This document shows positions 24,856 to 33,537 of a stretch of DNA of 64,000 bases, piece after piece. How positions within the stretch are numbered: position 1 is the stretch's first letter; each line of letters opens with the position of its first letter. Below the pieces are notes generated by a model. That model had not been told where the DNA came from, made no database searches, and was given only the letters and a program-made list of their open reading frames with translations. The translations under genes and the position numbers were made by a program. Origin of the DNA: JAVVXB01 sp036651815 (lineage in GTDB: Bacteria; Bacillota; Clostridia; Christensenellales; CAG-138); NCBI GenBank assembly GCA_036651815.1, contig JAVVXB010000009.1, positions 1 through 64,000 on the forward strand, given 5' to 3'.

Positions 24856-25959
24856 ATGGATATTCAAGCACTTGCGGAAATTATGGCGGATCTTTTTGCA
24901 ACCGCCGGAGCACGCATGACCATCGCCCCCTATGGCAATGGTCATATCAACGACACCTTCCTGCTGGTCACCCATGCGCCAACCGGACAGCAACGCTATA
25001 TTCTACAGCGGCTCAACGGCAGCGTGTTTCTGCATCCTAAGGAAGTAATGGAAAACATCATTGGCGTCACGCATTACTTAGCAGAACAGAAAAAATTACA
25101 CGACGATTTAACCCGCATGCAGGTGCTGACGCTTGTTCCGGCAAAAAGCGGCGCGCCCTATCTAACGGATACGGATGGTAACGTCTGGCGGCTATATGAT
25201 TTTGTCGAACACACGGTTTCTCACGAAAAGCCAGACTCTCCTGAATGGTTTGAAAACTCCGGTTGCGGCTTTGGCGATTTTTTTCGTCTGCTTGGCAGCT
25301 ATCCGGCAAAAACCCTGCACGAAACCATCGTTAACTTTCACAATACTCCCGTCCGTCTTGCGCAGTTAGAGGATGCCATTGCACGAGATCCCATGGGACG
25401 AGTGAAGGAAGTGTCGTCTGAAATCGCATTTGTTAAGGGACATCGGGATTTGATCTCAGCACTGCGTAGCCAGCTGGAAGATGGGTCATTGCCGCTGCGC
25501 GTAACACACAATGACACCAAGCTCAACAATGTTTTGCTTGATGAGCAAACCGGAGAAAGTGTATGCGTGATCGATCTCGATACCGTCATGCCAGGCTTGA
25601 TTGCTTATGATTTCGGCGATTCCATTCGCTTTGGTACCAATACCGCCGCCGAAGATGAACAGGACTTGCGCAAATGTCATTTTTCAATGGAATTGTATGA
25701 AGCCTTCGCGCGTGGATATCTGGCGCATGCAGGCAGCGCGCTAACGGACGCAGAGGTTCTTTCCCTACCCATGGGTGCGATTCTCATGACGCTTGAATGC
25801 GGAATTCGCTTTCTAGCTGACCATATAAACGGCGATGTTTACTTTAAAATTCACCGTGAGGGTCATAACCTCGACCGTTGTCGTACCCAGTTCAAGTTGG
25901 TCGCAGAGATGGTTGCTCAACGTGAAAAAATGGAACAGATCGTACTGTCCCTGCATTGA
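24856..25959 (+). CDS. Sugar kinase of the aminoglycoside-phosphotransferase fold (NahK-like)
   Basis: A 367-residue cytoplasmic kinase. The catalytic loop HNDTKLNNVLL and the metal-binding VIDLDTVMPGLIAYDFGDSIRFG match the N-acetylhexosamine 1-kinase group rather than antibiotic kinases. NYGNGHIN-type residues near 35 (YGNGHINDTF) form the nucleotide loop. ATG 24856 is preceded by AGAGGT. The setting after a carbohydrate importer and a DUF5107 protein suggests it phosphorylates the imported sugar, possibly an N-acetylhexosamine. No phosphorylase, GalT or GalE gene is adjacent, so the full lacto-N-biose pathway is not shown. Confidence 0.75.
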   Translation: MDIQALAEIMADLFATAGARMTIAPYGNGHINDTFLLVTHAPTGQQRYILQRLNGSVFLHPKEVMENIIGVTHYLAEQKKLHDDLTRMQVLTLVPAKSGAPYLTDTDGNVWRLYDFVEHTVSHEKPDSPEWFENSGCGFGDFFRLLGSYPAKTLHETIVNFHNTPVRLAQLEDAIARDPMGRVKEVSSEIAFVKGHRDLISALRSQLEDGSLPLRVTHNDTKLNNVLLDEQTGESVCVIDLDTVMPGLIAYDFGDSIRFGTNTAAEDEQDLRKCHFSMELYEAFARGYLAHAGSALTDAEVLSLPMGAILMTLECGIRFLADHINGDVYFKIHREGHNLDRCRTQFKLVAEMVAQREKMEQIVLSLH

Positions 25960-25978
25960 CGCTGTTCATCCCATATTC

Positions 25979-26036
25979 TCCCGCCACATGCTGTGCGCAA
26001 ATCCTCTTTTGTGTGCAAATGCGGCGGGAGGTTTTG
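25979..26036 (+). terminator. Terminator after the sugar kinase
   Basis: TCCCGCC (25979-25985) pairs with GGCGGGA (26023-26029), and an inner TGCGCAAA/TTTGTGTGCA stem closes the loop. A short T tract follows. It lies between convergent genes. Confidence 0.65.
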
Positions 26037-26071
26037 CATGTATCCCTTAATGAACAGTCGCTTCGTAACTT

Positions 26072-26929
26072 TCAAGAATCACTGCTGCCAAAGACCTTCT
26101 TCATGAATGCTTCGGTACTCAGGTCACCGGGTCGATTGAATCGGCCCAGTCCCCAAAGACTAGCAAAATCACCCACCTTTACGCAACTGATGGATTCATA
26201 ACAGGTAAGTGTGCCGACAAAGCCCATCTCCTTAAGTAGGGACCGGCTCAGTCGATCGATGATACCAAATGGATAGGTAAAGAACTTCGGCGTGATGCCG
26301 CAGCGATTGGTCAGTTCCGTCTGGAGGCGCTGTACATCGGCCGTGAAAACCTTTGTATATTCGGCATCGCTTTCGCCCTTTTTGCGTGCGCTGCCCATGC
26401 GACCTTTTTGCCCGTGCATATCCCAGGAATGGTTTTGAATTTCAAAGCGTTCGTTCAGCATCAGCGCTCGAATATCCAACCAGGTTACATGGGCATAGCT
26501 TGGATTTGGATCAGGGGTTTCCGAAAAGCGTTGGGTATAGGCGCCCACGACGGAAAGAACCGCCCGGCAATCGTACTCCTCTAGGATTGGCAACACATAC
26601 GTCAGGTTGTTGAGATATCCGTCATCAAAGGTCAATACGACGGGTTTGTCAGGCAATGTCCCGATGCCTTCCACGTAATCAGTGAGATCCTGCATGACCA
26701 CGGTTTCATAGCCGTTGTCAAGCAGATAAGCAATGTCCTGCCGCAGCCGATCCGGCGTTACAATAAACTTGCAGGTGCGTGCAGGATCCTTCAGAACGCT
26801 GTGATACATCAGGATCGGAACAGCACAGCTCTCGCCCTCCACCGTCTTGATCACAGGCATCGCTCTCGTACAACCGACGAGAGACAGCAGCAGCGCACAG
26901 GCACAAAAACAGATCCACAATCGTTTCAT
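26072..26929 (-). CDS. Polysaccharide deacetylase family lipoprotein
   Basis: A 285-residue exported NodB-homology protein. ATG 26929 was chosen because the protein then starts with a lipoprotein signal peptide (MKRLWICF, lipobox LVGC). The longer frame adds 49 residues that look like shadow translation. Deacetylase motifs are TFDDGYLNN (motif 1, catalytic and metal Asp) and NHSWDMHG (motif 2, HSxxxH-like), followed by FFTYPFG (motif 3). It should remove N-acetyl groups from extracellular glycans such as peptidoglycan. No clear ribosome site precedes it. Confidence 0.85.
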   Translation of the reverse strand: MKRLWICFCACALLLSLVGCTRAMPVIKTVEGESCAVPILMYHSVLKDPARTCKFIVTPDRLRQDIAYLLDNGYETVVMQDLTDYVEGIGTLPDKPVVLTFDDGYLNNLTYVLPILEEYDCRAVLSVVGAYTQRFSETPDPNPSYAHVTWLDIRALMLNERFEIQNHSWDMHGQKGRMGSARKKGESDAEYTKVFTADVQRLQTELTNRCGITPKFFTYPFGIIDRLSRSLLKEMGFVGTLTCYESISCVKVGDFASLWGLGRFNRPGDLSTEAFMKKVFGSSDS

Positions 26930-26963
26930 ACACAAAAGATATGCCTGAATCCATCCGTTTATG

Positions 26964-26991
26964 TTGCGGTCGCAGACAGGTATGGTATAAT
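26964..26991 (+). promoter_or_regulatory. Promoter toward the membrane-protein/M20 operon
   Basis: TTGCGG (26964-26969), 16-bp spacer, TATAAT (26986-26991), the latter also an extended -10 (TGGTATAAT). The transcript would pass through repeat copy A before the gene at 27203. Confidence 0.6.
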
Positions 26992-27013
26992 CAAAAAATA
27001 TACTATATCGGTT

Positions 27014-27174
27014 AGGGTGTGTTTTAAAATTTCCAAAAAGCGTGTTCAGTAGCATTTTTGTCAACTCTGTGTCCATACTCCTGAATTTTCCGCCAATTCG
27101 TCTTCGAATTCACCGCTTAAACTGACAAAAAGATTCACTGGAAAATGCAAATTCTTCTTTTAAAAACACGACCT
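27014..27174 (-). repeat. Dispersed repeat family, copy A
   Basis: 161 bp with inverted ends: AGGGTGTGTTTTAAAA at the left and TTTTAAAAACACGACCT at the right. Read on the minus strand it aligns with the copies at 30226 and 43687 (GTTTTTAAAAGAAGAATTTG, CTTTTTGTC-N6-AAGCG, AATTC), with the same ends. It lies in the leader of the downstream operon. Confidence 0.7.
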
Positions 27175-27202
27175 TGAGTAAAAAATTGGGGGGATTATTT
27201 GA

Positions 27203-27937
27203 ATGCACAATTTTGATGTCAACGATGTTTTCCTGTATGTCATCGTCGCAGTAGTTATCGTGTTTGTCATTCTGGAATCGCTGGTGTTTCTGATCAAAGC
27301 ATGGAAACGAGGCAAGCAGATCGGCATGGACACGGCGATATTGAAAAAAACCGTAGCAACCAGCGCAATTTTCACTATTGCGCCTGCCTTCGCCATTCTG
27401 CTTGGCGTCATTGCGCTGAGCAAGTCGCTGGGTTTTCCGCTGCCCTGGCTCCGGTTGTCGGTCATTGGTGCGCTGACGTATGAAACCACCGCTGCAGCCA
27501 GCGCCGCTGCAGCGCTTGGGCACACACTCTCACAAAAGATTACCGATCCAAAGGTCTATTCTGCCATTGCTTGGGTCATGACGCTCGGCATCATTCCCGG
27601 TCTGGTGCTTGTCCCGTTCATCGGCAAAAAGCTGGAAAACGGTATGATCAAACTCAAGAGCAAGGATCAGAAATGGGGCGACATTTTCATGTCCGGTCTG
27701 TTTCTTGGTATGATTAGTGCCTTCCTTGGCGTAGTGTTTGCCACCGTCAATCTGGGACTTGTCGGTTGGATTCCGGTTTTCGTCATGCTAGCAGCGGCAA
27801 TATTGATGCTCCTGTGTGGGCTGATCCGTAAACTGACCAACGCACGATGGATTGAGGATTATGCCCTGCCCATCAGCATGCTCGGCGGTATGGCGCTGAG
27901 CATCCCGATTACCAGCTTAATCACATCCATCGCGTAA
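27203..27937 (+). CDS. DUF5058-like membrane protein
   Basis: A 244-residue integral membrane protein with about six hydrophobic helices. It begins MHNFDVNDVFLY, and a Gly/Ala/Ser-rich segment (YETTAAASAAAALG) in the middle may line a pathway. It resembles proteins annotated DUF5058 in gut Firmicutes. GGGGGGA is upstream of the ATG. It is followed 13 bp later by a second membrane protein and then an M20 metallopeptidase; the three look like one transport-plus-hydrolysis unit. The substrate is unknown. Confidence 0.65.
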   Translation: MHNFDVNDVFLYVIVAVVIVFVILESLVFLIKAWKRGKQIGMDTAILKKTVATSAIFTIAPAFAILLGVIALSKSLGFPLPWLRLSVIGALTYETTAAASAAAALGHTLSQKITDPKVYSAIAWVMTLGIIPGLVLVPFIGKKLENGMIKLKSKDQKWGDIFMSGLFLGMISAFLGVVFATVNLGLVGWIPVFVMLAAAILMLLCGLIRKLTNARWIEDYALPISMLGGMALSIPITSLITSIA

Positions 27938-27950
27938 GGGAGTGAAAGAA

Positions 27951-28619
27951 ATGAAAAGTCAAATGGAAAGAACCTATCGCGATTCAATGCACTTCACCGG
28001 CCGTATTTGGTCGTTCTGTGCGCTACTCATGCTGCTGGCCGTGCCTGCCGCCATCTGCGTTTACTATAATGCATGGCCGCCGATCTCCGGTGTACTCAAG
28101 GGTTTTATCAGTGTTGCACCCATCTTCTGGACAGTCGGGACCATTGAGGTCATCACCTATGTCCCCATGTTGGGCACGGGCGGCTCCTATCTTGGCTTTG
28201 TAACCGGGAACCTGTCGAACCTTAAGGTTCCCTGTGCCCTCAATGCTATGGAACGTGCTTCCGTTCGCCAGGGTACGGACGAAGGCGAGGTCATTTCCAC
28301 CATCTCCATTGCCACAAGTGCCATTGTTACCACGGTGATCATCGCGCTGGGCGTGCTGCTGCTGGCGCAAATCCGGCCGTTTCTTGAAAGCACACTGATG
28401 CAACCTGCTTTTGACAATATCTTGCCGGCGCTGTTTGGCGGTCTGGCGGTGGTCTATGTATCAAAAAACTGGAAAATTGCTCTTGCGCCGCTGATATTTA
28501 TGGTGGTATTGTTCATCTGCGTTCCTTCCCTCACGGGATTGGTCGGTATCCTGGTGCCGGTCGGCGCACTCATCGCCATTGGCGTTGCACGGATTCTCTA
28601 CCGCAAGGGGCTATTATAA
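27951..28619 (+). CDS. Uncharacterised membrane protein, partner of the DUF5058-like protein
   Basis: A 222-residue protein with about six hydrophobic helices and a conserved-looking cytoplasmic loop (NLKVPCALNAMERASVRQGTDEGEVIST). I do not recognise the family. ATG 27951 is preferred because AAGGGAG lies 8 bases upstream; the GTG at 27942 overlaps that site. It is probably co-transcribed with the preceding gene, and the pair may form a heteromeric carrier. Confidence 0.6.
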   Translation: MKSQMERTYRDSMHFTGRIWSFCALLMLLAVPAAICVYYNAWPPISGVLKGFISVAPIFWTVGTIEVITYVPMLGTGGSYLGFVTGNLSNLKVPCALNAMERASVRQGTDEGEVISTISIATSAIVTTVIIALGVLLLAQIRPFLESTLMQPAFDNILPALFGGLAVVYVSKNWKIALAPLIFMVVLFICVPSLTGLVGILVPVGALIAIGVARILYRKGLL

Positions 28620-28732
28620 TACGTTCTGCGGTAAGAACAGCGTTTCAATCATTGCCGCAAATTCAGGCCTATCTTATGTAAACGAGATCGGTCTACAGAT
28701 GAAGAAAATGATATGGATGGAGGAAAACAGAT

Positions 28733-30184
28733 ATGTTCTCATCATGGAATCTGCTGTGGATTATCCCAGCAGGACTGCTCGCATTGTGGCTAATCGTCAT
28801 TCTAGTGCGCGCCATTTCATTCCGACCCAAGGTTCAAGCCGCACCGGCTGTGGACGAGGCGGAAGTGGATGAAAACCGCGCCATCGAATCGCTGCAAAAA
28901 ATGATCCAGTGCAAAACAATTTCGTACTTTGACGAGGCTTTAATCGACGAAAGCGAGTTCGACCGCTTCCGTGCACTGCTGGTGGAACGGTTTCCGCGTG
29001 TATATGCGGCGTGCAAGTTCGAGCGCATTGGTCAATCCGGCCTACTCTATACGCTGAAAGGCAAGAAGTCGGATTTACCAAGCGTCTTTATGGCACATTA
29101 CGATGTAGTACCCGCCAACGAAGAACAATGGGCAAAGCCCGCATTTGACGGGATCATGGAGGATGACGTTCTCTGGGGACGCGGCACACTGGATACCAAG
29201 GGTACGCTTAACGGCGTGATGGAAGCAGCGGAGATCCTGCTATCGAAGGGCTTTGAACCAAAACAGGATCTATATTTCGCTTTTGCCGGAGACGAGGAGG
29301 TTGCGGGCGCAACGCAGCCCACCATTGTTGAAACGCTGCGGGCGCGCGGCATCAAACCCGCCATCGTTGTCGATGAAGGCGGCGCGGTTGTTGAAAATAT
29401 ATTCCCCGGCGTAAAGCAGCCCTGTGCGCTGATTGGCATCGGAGAAAAGGGCATGATGAATGCCACAATGACCATCGAGGGTGCGGGCGGTCACGCAAGT
29501 GCGCCACCGGCTCATACCAGCATTGGGTTGTTGTCCAGAGCCATTACTGAAATTGAAGGCCATCCATTTTCGCGGAAGCTGACCAAGCCCGTTGCTGAGA
29601 TGTTTGATACACTGGGCCGGCACAGCAGCTTTGCTTATCGCTTAATTTTCAGTAATCTCTGGTGCTTTATGCCCTTACTGGACAGCATCTGCAAAAAATC
29701 CGGCGGTGAACTCAATGGCATGATGCGCACCACCTGTGCGTTTACACAAATGGAGGGCAGCGAGGCAATCAACGTGCTACCGCCAAAAGCAAGCGTCGGT
29801 GCAAACTTGCGCATCATCGGCGGCGAAACACCTCAATCTGCATTGGCCCATCTTAAAAAGCTTGCGGACTGCGAACAGATCCGTTTCAAAGATGCGTACA
29901 GCATGGCACCCAGCCCGTTCTCAGAGACCACCGGTGAAGCTTGGGATAAACTAACTGCGGCCGTACAGAACACCTGGCCGGAAGCACTGATTTCACCGTA
30001 TCTCATGATTGCGTGCTCGGACTCCAGGCATTATTGCGCCATCAGCGACCATGTATACCGGTTTTCCGCCATGGCTCTGAGTACGGAAGAGCGCAGTTAT
30101 ATCCATGGCAATAACGAGCGCATACCCATCAAAAAGATCGTCAAGACGGTACAGTTCTATCTGCGACTCATGCGGTCGTTATAG
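28733..30184 (+). CDS. Membrane-anchored M20 family metallopeptidase
   Basis: A 483-residue metallopeptidase or amidohydrolase. An N-terminal transmembrane helix (about 5-27) precedes the M20 catalytic domain: MAHYDVVP (metal His and catalytic Asp), WGRGTLDTKG (bridging Asp), AGDEEVAG (catalytic Glu pair). A dimerisation domain lies in the middle, with a metal His near the end. It cleaves peptides or N-acyl amino acids. GGAGG precedes the ATG. It follows two membrane proteins after 113 bp, and coupling of uptake and cleavage is inferred. Confidence 0.85.
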   Translation: MFSSWNLLWIIPAGLLALWLIVILVRAISFRPKVQAAPAVDEAEVDENRAIESLQKMIQCKTISYFDEALIDESEFDRFRALLVERFPRVYAACKFERIGQSGLLYTLKGKKSDLPSVFMAHYDVVPANEEQWAKPAFDGIMEDDVLWGRGTLDTKGTLNGVMEAAEILLSKGFEPKQDLYFAFAGDEEVAGATQPTIVETLRARGIKPAIVVDEGGAVVENIFPGVKQPCALIGIGEKGMMNATMTIEGAGGHASAPPAHTSIGLLSRAITEIEGHPFSRKLTKPVAEMFDTLGRHSSFAYRLIFSNLWCFMPLLDSICKKSGGELNGMMRTTCAFTQMEGSEAINVLPPKASVGANLRIIGGETPQSALAHLKKLADCEQIRFKDAYSMAPSPFSETTGEAWDKLTAAVQNTWPEALISPYLMIACSDSRHYCAISDHVYRFSAMALSTEERSYIHGNNERIPIKKIVKTVQFYLRLMRSL

Positions 30185-30225
30185 GAACCGATTCATCCAT
30201 CAAAAAACAACACAGGGCTGTTCCT

Positions 30226-30385
30226 AGGGTGTGTTTCCAAAAGAAGAATTTGTGGTTTTAAGTAGATTTTTTTCATTCGTGCAAGCGGAGCATTCACCAG
30301 TTCACTGGCAGTATATCTTGGATTATGCGCGCAGAGACCACAAAAAGGTACCAACATTTCCTTTCTGGAAATTTGGAAACACACC
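30226..30385 (+). repeat. Dispersed repeat family, copy B (best preserved)
   Basis: 160 bp with inverted ends, AGGGTGTGTTTCCAAA and TTTGGAAACACACC. Internal landmarks are AGAAGAATTTG, CAAGCGG and ATTATGCGCGCAGA, which define the family. It lies between the M20 gene and cbiM. Confidence 0.75.
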
Positions 30386-30627
30386 GCAGCAATGCAGTCG
30401 CTTTGCTCCAAAACAGCCCTAAATTGATTGCTGTCTGTTTTGCTTCGCGCCACACCAATACGGTGGTCCGCTCTATGACCATTGCAAGTGGCCAACCGCT
30501 CCGCATTCTGCCAGGTTTTAATCGAAACGTGCACACAAAGGGAAAACGTATCCCCCACCCCGGCTTGCGTGGTTGTTTTTTTGCATGCTACAATCAGGGT
30601 ACTTCTAGAATCGGAGGATCTCGACAC
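30386..30627 (+). promoter_or_regulatory. Leader region of the cobalt-transport operon
   Basis: A promoter is likely at 30565-30594: TTGCGT, 18-bp spacer, TACAAT with an upstream TG (TGCTACAAT). Just before it is a CCAC/GTGG stem with a T7 run, perhaps a terminator for upstream transcription. I looked for a cobalamin (B12 box) or NiCo riboswitch and saw neither. Confidence 0.5.
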
Positions 30628-31635
30628 ATGCATATGGCAGATGCACTGGTTTCACCAGCGGTTGGCGGCGTTATGATCGCGCTTTCGGGCGCAGCGCTTG
30701 CCTACTCGATTGTACGCAGCAAAAAAGACGACCTCATCGACGACAAAAAGGTTCCACTCATGGGTGTAATGAGCGCATTTATTTTTGCCGCACAAATGAT
30801 CAATTTTACAATTCCCGGCACGGGTTCGAGCGGCCACATCGGCGGCGGTATACTGCTGGCGGCGCTCCTTGGCGGCTATCCCAGCTTTATTTGTATGACG
30901 GCCGTTCTGCTCATTCAGTCTTTGTTCTTTGCTGATGGCGGTATTCTTGCACTGGGCTGTAACATCTGGAATATGGGTTTTTATACCTGTTTTTTAACCT
31001 ACCCGCTGATCTTTCGTCCCATCCTGAAAAAGAAGTGTACCCCCGGCCGGATTACCCTTGCGAGTGTGCTCTCTGTGGTCGTTGGCTTGCAGCTTGGCGC
31101 GTTCTCCGTGGTGCTGGAAACACTGCTCTCCGGCATTACGGAACTGCCCTTTGGCGCATTTGTCGCGCTCATGCAGCCCATCCATCTTGCCATTGGACTG
31201 GTCGAAGGCTTAGTCACAGCGGCGGTTCTTGTGTTTGTCTATCAAGCACGCCCTGAGTTGATCGTCTGCGCTTCTCCCACGGAAAACAATCAGCCGCGCA
31301 TGTCATTTAAAAAAATAATTATTATTCTTGCTGTTGTTGCAGTTGTGATCGGCGGCGGACTTTCCCTCGCGGCATCTGCCAATCCGGACGGGTTGGAGTG
31401 GGCAATGCTTGGCGTCTCCGGTCAGGAAGAGCTTGGTGCAACAGGCAATATATATGACGCAGCCGCAGCAGCGCAGGAGTCTACTGCGTTCATGCCGGAT
31501 TATTCCATTAAGGACAGCGACAGTCCCGCTGGCACCTCCCTTGCGGGGATTGTTGGCGGAGCAATTCTTGTGGTTGTCTCGGGCGGTGCGGCGTTCCTCA
31601 TTTCCCGCTGCAAGAAAAAACGAAAGGCGGCATAA
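30628..31635 (+). CDS. cbiM: Cobalt ECF transporter substrate component, CbiM fused to a CbiN-like PDGLE domain
   Basis: A 335-residue membrane protein for cobalt (or nickel) uptake. The N-terminus MHMADALVSP supplies the His-rich metal site of CbiM, whose N-terminal amine must be free; this fixes the start at ATG 30628, which has CGGAGGA upstream. Seven or so helices follow to about residue 215. The C-terminal part begins with a helix and the PDGLE signature (ANPDGLEWAM) and ends with another helix and a KKKRK tail, equivalent to CbiN. The operon continues with CbiQ and CbiO. Confidence 0.92.
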   Translation: MHMADALVSPAVGGVMIALSGAALAYSIVRSKKDDLIDDKKVPLMGVMSAFIFAAQMINFTIPGTGSSGHIGGGILLAALLGGYPSFICMTAVLLIQSLFFADGGILALGCNIWNMGFYTCFLTYPLIFRPILKKKCTPGRITLASVLSVVVGLQLGAFSVVLETLLSGITELPFGAFVALMQPIHLAIGLVEGLVTAAVLVFVYQARPELIVCASPTENNQPRMSFKKIIIILAVVAVVIGGGLSLAASANPDGLEWAMLGVSGQEELGATGNIYDAAAAAQESTAFMPDYSIKDSDSPAGTSLAGIVGGAILVVVSGGAAFLISRCKKKRKAA

Positions 31636-31641
31636 ACGCTT

Positions 31642-32454
31642 TTGTCAACCGGTAAACTTTCGCGGGCTGTGGATGGATTTCATGCACTGGACGAACTCTC
31701 CGGGATGGATACCTCCATCCACCGTCTGCATCCAATCAGCAAAGCACTGGTCACGCTCCTCTTTGTCGCCGCGGTGGTGTCATCCCCTCGGTTAGACATT
31801 GCGGAGCTTTGTCCTTATTTTCTTTATCCACTTTTATTCGCTGCGCTCGCCGAAGTACCTGTACGACAGGTCTTCCGCCGGACGTTTCCAGCTTTGCCGT
31901 TTGTGCTGTTTGCAGGGATATCCAACATTCTCTTTGATTCCGCGCCCCATCTGTATCTCGGGCGCATTGCCGTGTCCAGAGGGGTTGTTTCCTGCTTGGT
32001 GTTAGTGGAGAAGACGCTGCTTTCCGTCTCGGCGGTGGTGCTGCTATCCGCCACCACACCCAGCGTGAGCTTACTGGCAGGCATGCAGCGCATGGGCATG
32101 CCTAAGATATTAATTACTACCTGCATGCTATGCTTCCGTTATCTTTCCCTGCTGATGGATGAAGCCGGCAACATGATGCGTGCCTATCACTTACGCAGCG
32201 GACGGCAGAAAGGCATCGACATGCGGGACATGGGTTCCTTTGCCGGTCAGTTGCTGCTACGAAGCTTTGATAAAGCAGGCCGGATCTACAGCGCCATGCA
32301 ATGCAGAGGCTTTACCGGAAACTATCTGGTCGCGCAGACGGTGCCGGTGCATGCGCCGGATATTATCTATCCGCTGCTGATGGCCGTTATACTGGCGTTC
32401 TTTCGATTTTTCGGGTTTACGCGGCTGTTTGCCGCACTATTTGGAGGGATCTAA
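31642..32454 (+). CDS. cbiQ: ECF transporter transmembrane component CbiQ
   Basis: A 270-residue membrane coupling protein linking CbiM to the ATPase. The conserved N-terminal stretch (LDELSGMDTSIHRLHPISK) and the cytoplasmic coupling helices (AYHLRSG, AMQCRGF) match the family. No ATG precedes the conserved region; TTG 31642 is used, with AAAGGCGG some 12 bases upstream. A GTG at 31669 is an alternative. Confidence 0.88.
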   Translation: MSTGKLSRAVDGFHALDELSGMDTSIHRLHPISKALVTLLFVAAVVSSPRLDIAELCPYFLYPLLFAALAEVPVRQVFRRTFPALPFVLFAGISNILFDSAPHLYLGRIAVSRGVVSCLVLVEKTLLSVSAVVLLSATTPSVSLLAGMQRMGMPKILITTCMLCFRYLSLLMDEAGNMMRAYHLRSGRQKGIDMRDMGSFAGQLLLRSFDKAGRIYSAMQCRGFTGNYLVAQTVPVHAPDIIYPLLMAVILAFFRFFGFTRLFAALFGGI

Positions 32455-32457
32455 TCC

Positions 32458-33153
32458 ATGCTGACGGTTCGAGGCGTTTCCTATCAATATCCGGACGGGG
32501 TATCCGCACTCAATCAAATTACGTTCACCATTCTCGGCAGCGAATCCGTTGGGCTGATCGGTGAAAACGGGGCTGGCAAGAGCACGCTGCTCTCGTTGCT
32601 CTGCGGGCTATTGATGCCAACAAGCGGGCAAATTGCCTATGACAGCATCCGATTGCAGAAGGACACACTGAAAAAAATACGCGAATCTGTTGGCATGGTA
32701 TTTCAAAACCCTGACGACCAACTATTTATGCCCACAATCTATGACGACGTTGCCTTTGGCCTGCGAAACGAGGGGTTGGATGAAGTCACCGTGCGTGCAC
32801 GCGTGATGCATACACTGCATCATCTTGGCATTGAACACTTGGCTGACCGGCCGCCCTACCGTCTCTCCGGCGGAGAAAAACGCAGCGCGGCGATTGCCAC
32901 CGTTGTAGCCATGAAGCCTGGTATTTTGTTTTTTGACGAACCCACGGCATTTCTGGACGCCAAATCCAAGCGCAACTTGATTCAGCTGCTTCCCTCCATC
33001 AACGCCGGCAAGCTGATTGTAACCCACGATTTAGATCTGGTGGAGGCAACCTGCTCACGAGTATTGGTATTGCAAAAAGGACGGTTGCTTCGCGATGGTC
33101 CCACAAAAAGTATCCTCTCAGACAAAGCCTTTCTTGCCGAAGCAGGATTATAG
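32458..33153 (+). CDS. cbiO: Cobalt ECF transporter ATPase CbiO
   Basis: A 231-residue ABC ATPase. Walker A is GENGAGKST, the Q loop VFQNPDDQLF is typical of ECF ATPases, the signature is LSGGEKRSAAIA, Walker B is ILFFDEPTAFLD and the switch His lies in VTHDLD. It is shorter than CbiO proteins of about 270 residues, ending soon after SILSDKAFLAEAGL. The 3' end of the gene is duplicated in decayed form directly downstream (see 33160-33248). Confidence 0.92.
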   Translation: MLTVRGVSYQYPDGVSALNQITFTILGSESVGLIGENGAGKSTLLSLLCGLLMPTSGQIAYDSIRLQKDTLKKIRESVGMVFQNPDDQLFMPTIYDDVAFGLRNEGLDEVTVRARVMHTLHHLGIEHLADRPPYRLSGGEKRSAAIATVVAMKPGILFFDEPTAFLDAKSKRNLIQLLPSINAGKLIVTHDLDLVEATCSRVLVLQKGRLLRDGPTKSILSDKAFLAEAGL

Positions 33154-33159
33154 AATGTG

Positions 33160-33248
33160 GATTTAGACCGAGTGGAGGCCGACAGGTGGCGAATATGTGC
33201 ATTAGAAAAAGGACGGTTGCTTCGCAATGGTGCCACAAAAAGCATCCT
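33160..33248 (+). pseudogene. Decayed tandem duplicate of the cbiO 3' end
   Basis: Positions 33160-33248 repeat 33029-33117, shifted by 131 bp. GATTTAGA, GTGGAGGC, AAAAAGGACGGTTGCTTCGC and GGTSCCACAAAAAG are shared between diverged stretches. The copy is in the same frame as cbiO, directly after its TAG, and stays open to about 33297, reading DLDRVEADRWR, then EKGRLLRNGATKSIL. It has no start of its own. Confidence 0.75.
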
Positions 33249-33475
33249 TGGAAAACTGGTGGGGTTGTGCATTTTTTTTGCTAGATTGTGTTTTTAGAAC
33301 ATTCAATCGTCCATATTTAGAAAACCGATTTACATAGTTCCGATGCGTAGAAGCCATTGTGAGTGATGTACAACCATATGGCATGAGCAAAACCATTTAA
33401 AGTCATCACATTGATTCGCCAGTAGTGATGCATAAGTTTTTTATGAATTTGCCCTGAATCCTCATTTCGTAGAGG
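33249..33475. other. Intergenic; open minus-strand fragment, no firm gene
   Basis: A minus-strand frame from about 33535 to 33318 is open for about 70 codons (segments such as KKLMHHYWRINVM and HAIWLYITHNGFY) but lacks a start codon and overlaps the hppA promoter. It may be a remnant of a transposase or another gene. Confidence 0.3.
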
Positions 33476-33504
33476 TTGCCAACTAAAAGTAAATGTGATA
33501 TATT
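33476..33504 (+). promoter_or_regulatory. Promoter of hppA
   Basis: TTGCCA (33476-33481), 17-bp spacer, TATATT (33499-33504). GAAAGGGG and the ATG at 33538 follow. Confidence 0.65.
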
Positions 33505-33537
33505 GGTGACAATTGGTTTTATGAAAGGGGTCGTATC

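Noticed and set aside
30325..30627. N-terminal extension of CbiM by about 100 residues
   Set aside because: It would run through a dispersed repeat and the promoter, and CbiM needs MHMADA at its true N-terminus.
30386..30627. Cobalamin or NiCo riboswitch before cbiM
   Set aside because: Neither the B12-box nor the NiCo consensus is present; only a promoter and a weak hairpin are visible.
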